Below are positions 1-9,135 of a stretch of DNA of 11,635 nt, piece after piece; the stretch's first letter is position 1; every line of letters starts with the position of its first letter. The stretch is from an uncultured bacterium (GTDB lineage Bacteria; Actinomycetota; Coriobacteriia; Coriobacteriales; Coriobacteriaceae), in contig CAJMRN010000063.1 in the NCBI GenBank assembly GCA_905215815.1, forward strand, positions 1-11,635, written 5' to 3'. Position numbers and translations under genes: made by a program. The notes under the pieces are model-generated. The model was not told where the DNA came from. It saw only the letters and a program-made list of their open reading frames with translations, and ran no database searches.

Positions 1-158
1 AGCTGGAAACCAACAATAACGCCAGTCGGAATATCACCCAAAAAAATACCGACAATCGCTCCGAGGACAATCGGACGCTCGACCATCGCGGTACCGAGCA
101 AATAATCCGATTGACCTATAGCAGCAGCAAGACCAACCAGAAAAGCCTGAAGCAGCAT
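1..158 (-). CDS. PTS mannose/fructose/sorbose-family IIC component, N-terminal part
   Basis: This is the first 52 codons of a PTS permease subunit, cut by the window edge. The ATG at 156-158 is preceded by a GGAAGAG-type ribosome site and lies 14 bases after the stop of the IIB gene, so the two are co-transcribed. The protein begins MLLQAFLVGLAAAIGQSDYL and continues with the pattern ERPIVLGAIVGIFLGDIPTG. These are hallmarks of the EIIC-Sor family N-terminus: a first hydrophobic helix, then the conserved RP-(x)n-G-x-(I/V)-x-G-x-x-x-GD segment. In this family IIC and IID together form the membrane channel, and IIB passes the phosphate to the sugar. The IID and IIA genes would be expected beyond the left edge. 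The substrate cannot be told from this fragment. Confidence 0.9.
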   Translation of the reverse strand, partial: MLLQAFLVGLAAAIGQSDYLLGTAMVERPIVLGAIVGIFLGDIPTGVIVGFQ

Positions 159-172
159 ATTTCTCTCTCTTC

Positions 173-649
173 CTACAAATCAAAACTTGTTACGATGCGT
201 TTTTTCTCGCTAGCAACCTGCCTTACCTCGAACTCGATTCCATCAGCCATGGCTTTCTTAATTTCATTAATATCGGATTGGGAAAGGCGCACAGCAGGGC
301 CAAGCTCCTTTACGCTATCCCCCAACGGTCGAGCGCCGCCTAAATTCACAGACGTTATTTTTGGACACGCACGCGCAACTTCACAGGCGTCATGTACATT
401 TCCCGTAACAACAATTAGCTCGTATTTATCCACCGCGCTTCCGTTAAGGGCCACGATGGAATCTTCTACACTTTTGACAACCAATTTGGCATCAGCGGGT
501 TTTGCAATTCGCAGCGCTTGAATTCGCTCTTTGCTTGCGGCGTACTCATCTGAAACCACAAGAATAGCGTTTGCTTTAAGCGTTGGATACCAAGAGAACA
601 CAGTCTGTCCATGCACTAACCGGCTATCGACGCGACACAGTTTAATCAT
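173..649 (-). CDS. PTS mannose/fructose/sorbose-family IIB component
   Basis: This is a cytoplasmic phosphotransfer subunit of 158 residues, the usual size for a free-standing IIB of the mannose family. The N-terminus reads MIKLCRVDSRLVHGQ, the family's active-site signature, and His13 is the residue expected to take phosphate from IIA and hand it to the sugar. The start at 647-649 is chosen because AAAGGGG lies just upstream and the family normally begins right at this motif. An in-frame start 18 codons earlier would run into the palindrome at 695-732 and adds nothing conserved. The IIC gene follows after 14 bases. The coding DNA is clearly richer in AT than carAB next door (29 G/C of 60 at 361-420 against 41 of 60 at 2161-2220), which suggests a different history. 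The sugar could be mannose, fructose, sorbose or an amino sugar; the sequence does not decide. Confidence 0.93.
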   Translation of the reverse strand: MIKLCRVDSRLVHGQTVFSWYPTLKANAILVVSDEYAASKERIQALRIAKPADAKLVVKSVEDSIVALNGSAVDKYELIVVTGNVHDACEVARACPKITSVNLGGARPLGDSVKELGPAVRLSQSDINEIKKAMADGIEFEVRQVASEKKRIVTSFDL

Positions 650-694
650 TTTGCCCCTTTCTCGACTTGAACGCAGACAATCATCCTTGACTGC

Positions 695-732
695 TAATGG
701 CATATTACGTCATATGACGTAATATGCCATTA
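695..732. promoter_or_regulatory. Perfect 38-bp palindrome, likely operator of the PTS operon
   Basis: The two 19-base arms (695-713 and 714-732) are exact reverse complements with no spacer; the half-site reads TAATGGCATATTACGTCAT. It lies 45 bases upstream of the IIB start codon. No T-tract follows on either strand, so it is a poor intrinsic terminator. The position and perfect symmetry fit a binding site for a dimeric or tetrameric repressor or activator of the PTS operon. The regulator gene is not in the window and its family is unknown. Confidence 0.65.
702..730 (-). promoter_or_regulatory. Candidate PTS-operon promoter overlapping the palindrome
   Basis: On the minus strand, ATGGCA (725-730) is followed after 17 bases by TAATAT (702-707). 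This is a plausible -35/-10 pair embedded inside the palindrome, so a bound regulator would block polymerase. An alternative pair just upstream is TTCAAC (749-754), 16 bases, then TAATGG (727-732). Either would place the start site in or beside the palindrome. Both matches are imperfect. Confidence 0.3.
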
Positions 733-820
733 CACAATATCTTGAACGGTTGAATATCACCTCTAAATGGTATTTATCTCTAGAAACAGGGGAAGGTGCA
801 GTCCGTCTAGACACAGTGCG

Positions 821-898
821 TCGGGGCGGGCTGGGTTTTTATCTTCACTCCGGTTGCTTCGCGAAGTTTCCCGAGGGAAGGCTCAGCCGCCACCCTGC
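821..898 (-). repeat. GC-rich extragenic element, copy A
   Basis: Read on the minus strand, this stretch shares several blocks in the same order with the element at 1045-1143 read on the plus strand: GGCTGAG followed by TTCC, then GCAACCGGAGTGAA (GCAGCCGGAGCGAA in the other copy), and CCCGCCCCG at the end. It also contains the small palindrome CTTCGCGAAG and a TTCCC-GA-GGGAA hairpin. It seems a degenerate relative, because its outer arms pair only partly (GGCGG-CTG against CAGCCCGCC). No coding sequence is credible here. Confidence 0.45.
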
Positions 899-942
899 GA
901 CCTACCGGGAATTGCCATGACGTACGTTGGCTGAAATATTAA

Positions 943-980
943 TGTGGGCTCTGCCGTTCGAACGAACGGCGGAGCCCACA
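943..980 (-). terminator. Strong hairpin, probable terminator of carAB
   Basis: An 18-base stem with one G-U wobble (943-960 against 963-980; core GTGGGCTC and GAGCCCAC) has its centre at a TTCGAACGAA turn. On the minus strand the stem is followed by ATTAATATTT, so it could stop transcription coming from carB. On the plus strand CTCATTTTCT follows, so it may work in both directions. It lies about 175 bases after the carB stop. The T-tract is interrupted, hence moderate confidence. Confidence 0.6.
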
Positions 981-1044
981 CTCATTTTCTATTCAGCCCT
1001 AGTCATCGCGCAAAGCCCCTTCGGCAGCACGCAGTGCAGCCAAG

Positions 1045-1143
1045 TCACCGCAGGCCGGGGCGGGAGGGGCTGAGTTTCCTCCTGAGCGACTCTGCTTGCA
1101 GCCGGAGCGAAAGGGGGAAATCTCGGCCCCTCCCGCCCCGGCC
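1045..1143 (+). repeat. GC-rich inverted-repeat element, copy B, directly after carB
   Basis: The arms are 1053-1080 and 1113-1143. The outer 18 bases (GGCCGGGGCGGGAGGGGC) pair perfectly with their partner, and pairing continues with a wobble and a bulge into TTTCC/GGAAA. The loop of about 30 bases holds GCTTGCAGCCGGAGCGAA. The element starts 12 bases after the carB stop, so it will form a very stable hairpin at the end of the carB message. It lacks a T-tract, which suits a repetitive extragenic palindrome or an RNA-protecting structure better than a simple terminator. Strand is arbitrary and set relative to copy A. Confidence 0.6.
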
Positions 1144-1155
1144 GGACAGCTCAAC

Positions 1156-4470
<3,315 letters not shown>

Positions 4471-4471
4471 G

Positions 4472-5917
4472 TTAGTTCTCCTCGGTCTCGGTCGCGGCGG
4501 AACCATTGTCAGCGAAATTCCAGCCAGCCAGGCGGTCCTTCGCGGTGTCGATGTCCAGGTAGTTCTCCTCGCCGTCCATGAGTCGCATAAAGGCGGTAAA
4601 GAGATAGTGGGCATCGGTGGGGCCGGGCGAGGCCTCGGGATGATACTGGACCGAGAAGCACGGCGCGTCGAGCAGCTGGATGCCCTCGGCGGTGCCGTCA
4701 TTGAGATTCACGTGCGTCAGGCGAATGCGGCCAAAACGCTCGTTCATCACGACCGGCGCGATACCGCGGCGTACCCAGATGCGCAGATCGCCATCGGCCG
4801 CGTGCTCGGTCTCGCCGCCCGAAAGCTCGGGGACGAGCTTGCCCAAGCTGGGGAACAGCAGTCCGAAGCCGTGGTTTTGCGCGGTAATCTCCACGCGGCG
4901 GCTGACTAGATTCATAACCGGCTGGTTGCCGCCACGGTGACCGAATTTGAGCTTTTCCATCTGGGCGCCGCACGCCAAGCTGATCATCTGATGACCGAGG
5001 CAGATGCCAAAGACCGGCACCTTGCCGATTAGCTGCTGTACCTGCTCGTAGGTCTCCACCACGGCATCGGGGTCGCCGGGGCCGTTGGACAAAAAGACGC
5101 CATCGGGATTCATGTCGAGCACCTGACGCGCGGGCGTATCCCACGGCACGACGGTGAGGTTGCAGCCGGCACGGACCAGGCCCTCCAGGATGCCGCGCTT
5201 GACGCCGCAGTCGTACGCGACTACGTTGTGGCGGGCGGGGACAGCAGGAGTCAGCGCAAAATTATGCTCGGCGGGCAGGTCGCTCGCAGCAAAGATATGG
5301 GGCTCAGGGCAGCTCACGGTCTTGACCAGGTTCTCACCGACCAGCGTGGGCGCGGCGGACAGGCGCTCGGCAAGCTCGGCGACGTCAAAGACCTCCGTCG
5401 AGATAATGCCCATCTTGGAGCCGTTGTCGCGCAGGTGACGCACAAGAGCACGAGTGTCGACACCCTCGATAGCGACGATGCCGTGAGCGCGCAGGTACGC
5501 CGGCACGCTGACGGCCGAGCGCCAGTTAGAAGGCGTGGCGCACATGTCATGGACGACCATGCCGCGCATAGCGGGCGCGCTCGCGGGACGAGCGGTATCG
5601 CCGGGGAAGGCCGACTGGACGTCTGCCTCGTCAATGCCGTAGTTACCAATCTGCGGATAGGTCATGGTTACGATTTGGCCGGCATAGCTCGGGTCGGTCA
5701 TGACCTCAAAGTAGCCCTCGAGCGACGTGTTAAAGCAGACCTCGCCGGTTGCGGTGCCCTCGGCACCACATGCACGGCCATAAAAAATGGTCCCATCCTC
5801 AAGATACAGGATGCAGGGACCGCAGGTGCCCTTGCTGGTTTTAGCCAGCATACGCTGGCACAGCTCGCTGGGCGCGACGGTGCGGGCGACAGCGCCCGCA
5901 ATATGGTTGTTCGCCAT
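4472..5917 (-). CDS. carA: Carbamoyl-phosphate synthetase, small (glutamine amidotransferase) subunit
   Basis: CarA hydrolyses glutamine and channels ammonia to CarB. The N-terminal small-chain domain is recognisable (LEDGTIFYGRACGA about 39-52, then SLEGYFEVMTDPSYAGQIV and GVDTRALVRHLR). The class I amidotransferase domain follows, with the nucleophile in VFGICLGHQ (Cys306) and the pair in QYHPE (His426, Glu428). The chosen ATG at 5915-5917 has AAGGAG nearby; a GTG seven codons earlier has no comparable site. The protein has 481 residues, about 100 more than the usual 360-380. The extra length comes from about 38 residues ahead of the family's normal start, an insert of about 35-40 residues within 352-399 between the QNHGF and THVNLNDGT motifs, and a tail after about 455. 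All catalytic residues remain, so it should be active. It is translationally linked to carB. Confidence 0.98.
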   Translation of the reverse strand: MANNHIAGAVARTVAPSELCQRMLAKTSKGTCGPCILYLEDGTIFYGRACGAEGTATGEVCFNTSLEGYFEVMTDPSYAGQIVTMTYPQIGNYGIDEADVQSAFPGDTARPASAPAMRGMVVHDMCATPSNWRSAVSVPAYLRAHGIVAIEGVDTRALVRHLRDNGSKMGIISTEVFDVAELAERLSAAPTLVGENLVKTVSCPEPHIFAASDLPAEHNFALTPAVPARHNVVAYDCGVKRGILEGLVRAGCNLTVVPWDTPARQVLDMNPDGVFLSNGPGDPDAVVETYEQVQQLIGKVPVFGICLGHQMISLACGAQMEKLKFGHRGGNQPVMNLVSRRVEITAQNHGFGLLFPSLGKLVPELSGGETEHAADGDLRIWVRRGIAPVVMNERFGRIRLTHVNLNDGTAEGIQLLDAPCFSVQYHPEASPGPTDAHYLFTAFMRLMDGEENYLDIDTAKDRLAGWNFADNGSAATETEEN

Positions 5918-5989
5918 AGTTCTCCTTCCCGGTCTCACGGGACCGGCTTAAAGGTGTGCAGTTAGGCCTTGCGGTATTCTAACCGCAAG
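5881..5989 (-). promoter_or_regulatory. carA leader and early coding region with three hairpins
   Basis: Three perfect stems surround the carA start codon. CTTGCGGT/ACCGCAAG (5968-5975 with 5982-5989, six-base loop) has an overlapping alternative GTTAG/CTAAC pairing. CCGGTC/GACCGG (5929-5934 with 5941-5946) abuts the ribosome site AAGGAG (5922-5927). TGCGGGCG/CGCCCGCA (5881-5888 with 5893-5900, four-base loop) lies inside codons 6-12. I see no convincing PyrR-type sequence or T-tract, so the mechanism, if any, would act on translation or RNA stability. Function is inferred only from position. Confidence 0.4.
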
Positions 5990-5992
5990 CAT

Positions 5993-6058
5993 CGTCTATG
6001 GCATTAATTACATAGAATTGTTTACAAAATGATAATTATGACTTCCTATGCATAATGA
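5993..6058 (-). promoter_or_regulatory. AT-rich promoter region of carAB
   Basis: This is a conspicuous AT island in GC-rich surroundings, just upstream of the carA leader and downstream of the preceding operon's terminator. It holds TTGTAA, TATGTAATTAAT and the palindromes TATGCATA and ATAATTAT. One usable pair on the minus strand is ATTATC, 16 bases, TATGTA; another is TCATTT, 16 bases, TAATTA. No single pair is clearly best, so only the region is called. Confidence 0.45.
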
Positions 6059-6075
6059 TTTTTCTGGGACGGGAT

Positions 6076-6112
6076 AAAAAATCATCCCGCGTGGGCTTGT
6101 GACTCACGCGGG
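6076..6112 (-). terminator. Intrinsic terminator after the exporter operon
   Basis: On the minus strand the stem CCCGCGTG...CACGCGGG (6105-6112 with 6086-6093) is followed within a few bases by TTTTTT (6076-6081). It lies 26 bases after the stop of the membrane-protein gene. The T-run also sits in the loop of a second, mutually exclusive small hairpin, CGGGAT/ATCCCG, with unknown meaning. Confidence 0.75.
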
Positions 6113-6138
6113 GTGGCATCGTTCTATATGGCTGCGGG

Positions 6139-7104
6139 CTACTTTTGCTTGTCCTGCTCCAGCAGCTCGGACGGCGTGCGATCAGGCTTTCCGCCGCGGA
6201 AAATCTCGCGGCCATGCAGACGATGCTCCAGGTCACGTTCGGCCTTTTCCTCGTCAATCTTGGTCTGGCTCACCACCGGGTCCTCGATCAGCGATGAAAC
6301 CGAGTTCACCTGTTTTTGAATGCGCTCGGCAATGGTGTCGTCCATGCTTACGATGCGCATCTTCCAGTCGATACTCGTGGCGTTGGACGAACTCTTGGTC
6401 CAGACGAACGTCAGGATGGCGCTTTGGTGCCCCCGGGCGGGAAACATGCCAAAGAAGGAATCGTGTTGGATTCTGCTGTCCTCGTTGATATAGGCGTGAA
6501 CGTTATACACCACGCGGTCGATCTTGTCGTTGAGCAAGGCGTTGGTTGCGAGCGCCGCCGCCTGAATCTGACCGTTGGACAGCAGCTCGAGTTCATTGGC
6601 AGAAGACGTATCCAGCACTGTCACCTCAACCGTGCCCGCGCGCTCATCGGCCTCGTCGACGGTAAAATCGAGCGGGAACTGCGTAAAGCCATTACCCCAT
6701 TCGAGTCCACCCTTGAGCGCGGTCGAGACGGTATCTACCGAAACGCTCTCGGAGAGGTTCGCGGTATTCAGGCGTCGCATCACGCCGTAGCCAATCTGCA
6801 TGCCCACAATCAGCACCAAGATGCCGATAACCACGGCCATGGCAGTCTTCGTAATGGTGTGGCTCACCTGCGAACCCGAAGGGTCGTCCTCGGACAGCGG
6901 GTCGATATGTTTTGCCTGGCTCGCGCGGTCCTCGCTGCGCAGCCGCGCCAGCGTCGCCTTGTCACCGCGCTTGACGGCAGCCTCTTTCTCGCGCATGCGC
7001 TCGGTACGCTTTTTGGCGAGCGTAGGATCCAAGACGCCGGATGCATCGATTTCGGAGAATAACTCCGTCACTTCTTCCGGAGTCAAAGGGTTCTTATCAG
7101 CCAT
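6139..7104 (-). CDS. Single-pass membrane protein of unknown function
   Basis: I do not recognise this 321-residue protein. It has a charged, lysine- and arginine-rich cytoplasmic-looking N-terminus (1-85, acidic around 67-76). One hydrophobic segment at about 86-108 (TAMAVVIGILVLIVGMQIGYG) is followed by RR. A soluble C-terminal part of about 210 residues, probably outside the membrane, reads as mixed alpha/beta (DFTVDEADERAGTVEVTVLD; QSAILTFVWTKSSS; SIDWKMRIVSMDDTIAERIQKQV). The last 40 residues are highly charged. The ATG at 7102-7104 has AGGAAG upstream and lies 19 bases after the ABC-exporter stop, so the two are an operon. A role as accessory or substrate-handling partner of the exporter is possible but rests on context only. 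A terminator follows. Confidence 0.85.
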   Translation of the reverse strand: MADKNPLTPEEVTELFSEIDASGVLDPTLAKKRTERMREKEAAVKRGDKATLARLRSEDRASQAKHIDPLSEDDPSGSQVSHTITKTAMAVVIGILVLIVGMQIGYGVMRRLNTANLSESVSVDTVSTALKGGLEWGNGFTQFPLDFTVDEADERAGTVEVTVLDTSSANELELLSNGQIQAAALATNALLNDKIDRVVYNVHAYINEDSRIQHDSFFGMFPARGHQSAILTFVWTKSSSNATSIDWKMRIVSMDDTIAERIQKQVNSVSSLIEDPVVSQTKIDEEKAERDLEHRLHGREIFRGGKPDRTPSELLEQDKQK

Positions 7105-7123
7105 GATCTTCCTGTCATATCAA

Positions 7124-8893
7124 TCAGTCGAGCTCGTGCGCACGCGCACCTTCGAACTGCATTCGATAGTAACGGGCATAAGTGCCGCCACGGGCGAGAA
7201 GCTCCTCGTGCGTGCCACGTTCCACAACGCGACCATGCTCAACGGTCGCAATCTCGTCAGCATGCTTAATAGTCGAGAGACGGTGGGCGATGATGATCGT
7301 GGTACGGCCGCGTGCCAGCTCTTCGAGCGACTCCTGAACCGCTTCCTCGCTTTCGTTATCCAAAGCACTCGTCGCCTCATCCAAAATAAGGATCTTGGGA
7401 TTCTTGAGAAACACGCGCGCAATGGCGACGCGCTGCTTTTGACCACCCGAAAGACGGCTGCCGCGCTCGCCCACCACGGTGTCGTAGCCTTGCGGAAGCG
7501 ACTCGATAAAGGTATCGATATTGGCGCGGCGGCCCGCCTCGGCGATCTCTTCTGCCGTGGCGCCCGGCTTGCCGTAGGCGATGTTCTCGCCGATCGTTCC
7601 ATCGAACAGGTACACATCTTGCTGCACCAGACCGATGGCACGGCGCAGGCTATGCTGCGTCACGTCGCGCACATCCTGGCCGTCGATACTAATGGAGCCA
7701 CCGGCAACGTCGTAAAAGCGCGGCAACAGCGAACAAGTCGTTGATTTGCCGCCGCCCGAGGGGCCAACCAAAGCGATGGTCTGACCGGGCCTAATGGACA
7801 GATCCATATGGTCGATAACGGGACGTGCCCCATCGTCCGCGCCAAGCTCGACATCCTCGTAGTTAAAGCACACGTTGCGGTACTCCACGGCACCAGCCGT
7901 CACCTGCAGATCCGCAGCACCCGGCTTATCCTGAATATCGGGGGCAGTCGAGAGCACCTCATCCATGCGCTTAAAGCCGGCGATGGCTTTCTGATACGTC
8001 TCGGCCGAATTGACGAGGGTCTCGAGCGGCGTGCAGAACAGCGAAATGTAGAGTGCGAAGGTTGCCATATCGACCGCCTGCAGCTGACCCTGGGCAACGA
8101 GCCAACCGCCCAGCAGCACCACGATCACATAGAGCACACCCGAGAGCAGGCCATATGTTGCGGTGTAGACGCCCATGGCGTGATACATGTTCTCCTTGGA
8201 CGAAAGGTAGCGATCGTTCGAGGCTCGAAACTTAGAGCGCTCGGTCTGCTCGTTGGCAAAGCTCTTGACCACACGCATGCCCGCCAGCGAATCCTGCAGC
8301 TGTGCGTTGATGCCGCTAATCTTTTTGCGGTTATCGCTAAAGACCTCGCGCATGCGCATATTCTGCCAAAACATAATGACTGCGAACACCGCCGTCACCA
8401 CAGCCATGGCGAGTGCGAGCACCGGCGCGATGGTAAACAGAATCACAAACGAGCCGATAATCTCGATGCCGCAAATAATGATCCATTCGGGCACGTGGTG
8501 CGCTGCCTCGCAGATATCGAACAGGTCATTGACCACGCGGCTCATCATGTCGCCCGAGCTGTTGCGATCAAAGTATGCAAAGCTAAACCGTTCGTACTGA
8601 TCGAACAGGTCCTCACGCATCTTGGACTCCATGCGCGCACCCATCACGTGGCCCCAATAGCTCACAAAGTAGCGGCAGGCGCAGCGGATGGCATACATCA
8701 GCACCAGTCCCACCGCGATCATACCGAGCGTCTGCATAATGGCAGCCTGGCCCTGGGTAAACAACCCTCCGGTCAGATTGCGCAGGATAATGGGGAACGC
8801 CAGGTCAATGGCGGCAAGTACCAGGGCGCAAACAGTATCAGCAGCAAAAAGCCCCATCTGGGGCTCGTAATAAGACAGAAAACGCTTCAGCAT
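7124..8893 (-). CDS. ABC exporter, fused permease and ATP-binding half-transporter
   Basis: This is an ATP-driven membrane exporter of 589 residues, the standard size for a half-transporter that works as a dimer. The first 310 residues form a type I exporter membrane domain with hydrophobic segments near 14-36, 52-72, 136-158, 160-177 and 246-268, and the conserved loop FAYFDRNSSGDMMSRVVND (105-123). The nucleotide-binding domain has Walker A GPSGGGKST (377-385), Q-loop QQDVYLFDGTIGENI (424-438), signature LSGGQ (481-485), Walker B ILILDE (501-506) and the switch histidine in IIIAHRLST (His537), so it looks competent. The start MLKRFLSYYE is chosen for AGAGGACC just before it; an upstream GTG at 8957-8959 lacks a good site. 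It resembles MsbA/LmrA-like lipid or drug exporters, but the substrate cannot be inferred. No partner half-transporter is adjacent, which suggests a homodimer. Confidence 0.96.
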   Translation of the reverse strand: MLKRFLSYYEPQMGLFAADTVCALVLAAIDLAFPIILRNLTGGLFTQGQAAIMQTLGMIAVGLVLMYAIRCACRYFVSYWGHVMGARMESKMREDLFDQYERFSFAYFDRNSSGDMMSRVVNDLFDICEAAHHVPEWIIICGIEIIGSFVILFTIAPVLALAMAVVTAVFAVIMFWQNMRMREVFSDNRKKISGINAQLQDSLAGMRVVKSFANEQTERSKFRASNDRYLSSKENMYHAMGVYTATYGLLSGVLYVIVVLLGGWLVAQGQLQAVDMATFALYISLFCTPLETLVNSAETYQKAIAGFKRMDEVLSTAPDIQDKPGAADLQVTAGAVEYRNVCFNYEDVELGADDGARPVIDHMDLSIRPGQTIALVGPSGGGKSTTCSLLPRFYDVAGGSISIDGQDVRDVTQHSLRRAIGLVQQDVYLFDGTIGENIAYGKPGATAEEIAEAGRRANIDTFIESLPQGYDTVVGERGSRLSGGQKQRVAIARVFLKNPKILILDEATSALDNESEEAVQESLEELARGRTTIIIAHRLSTIKHADEIATVEHGRVVERGTHEELLARGGTYARYYRMQFEGARAHELD

Positions 8894-8920
8894 GTGGTCC
8901 TCTAGAAATAGGAAGAACGG

Positions 8921-8946
8921 AAAAATCGGTTGACCAAGCGAACCGA
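8921..8946 (-). terminator. Terminator-like hairpin in the exporter leader
   Basis: On the minus strand the stem TCGGTT/AACCGA (8941-8946 with 8926-8931, nine-base loop) is followed directly by TTTTT (8921-8925). It lies between the candidate promoter at 8965-8993 and the exporter start codon, so it could be an attenuator. Alternatively it is the end of the purD-Nudix transcript. On the plus strand it is followed by AAGAAAAA and would not terminate. The stem is only six bases. Confidence 0.45.
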
Positions 8947-8964
8947 AAGAAAAACCCACGACAG

Positions 8965-8993
8965 ATATAACGCCAATGTTCTGGCAGCGTCAG
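8965..8993 (-). promoter_or_regulatory. Candidate promoter of the exporter operon
   Basis: On the minus strand CTGACG (8988-8993) is followed after exactly 17 bases by TTATAT (8965-8970). The predicted start near 8958 gives a leader of about 65 bases containing the hairpin at 8921-8946. The -35 overlaps one copy of a CAGCGTC direct repeat next to the large stem-loop. Confidence 0.4.
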
Positions 8994-8996
8994 CGA

Positions 8997-9094
8997 AAAC
9001 GTCCCTAAGCGAGCAAGGTGCCTTGAAAGAGGAGCGACGCGTACTTCGGTACGCGATCGACGATTGAAAGGCAGATTGCCGCTTAGGGGCGTTT
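8997..9094. repeat. Large, almost fully paired stem-loop with cUUCGg cap
   Basis: The outer stem pairs AAACGTCCCTAAGCG (8997-9011) with CGCTTAGGGGCGTTT (9080-9094), broken only by one wobble. After a single bulged A (9012), GCAA pairs with TTGC, a 2x2 internal loop follows, and TGCCTT (9019-9024) pairs with AAGGCA (9068-9073). A purine-rich internal loop then leads to CGA/TCG and CGCGTAC (9038-9044) paired with GTACGCG (9049-9055), closed by TTCG (9045-9048). On the plus strand the cap is the classic C(UUCG)G tetraloop, which hints that the active RNA could be the plus strand, although all neighbouring genes are on the minus. It could be a small RNA, a repetitive palindromic element, or an elaborate terminator of the purD-Nudix unit. 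Confidence 0.7.
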
Positions 9095-9107
9095 ACAGCG
9101 TCGACTC

Positions 9108-9135
9108 GTTACACGGTTTGGTAAAACCGCGTAAC
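9108..9135 (-). terminator. Hairpin abutting the Nudix stop codon
   Basis: GTTAC-A-CGGTTT (9108-9119) pairs with AAACCG-C-GTAAC (9124-9135) with one A-C mismatch and a four-base loop. It begins on the base right after the Nudix stop codon. No T-tract follows in the minus direction, so it may protect the 3' end or pause polymerase together with the large stem-loop 13 bases further on. Confidence 0.4.

Noticed and set aside
650..703. In-frame upstream start for the IIB gene
   Set aside because: The extension runs into the palindrome, lacks a ribosome site and precedes the conserved family N-terminus.
695..732. Palindrome as a transcription terminator
   Set aside because: No T-tract on either side, AT-rich stem, and location directly before a gene start fit an operator better.
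1045..1143. Single CRISPR-like repeat unit or tRNA-like fold
   Set aside because: Only one inverted repeat with no regular spaced direct repeats, and no tRNA arms or anticodon stem can be drawn.
7808..8905. Plus-strand frame opposite the ABC exporter
   Set aside because: His-rich translation without domains; the opposite strand encodes all the ABC motifs.
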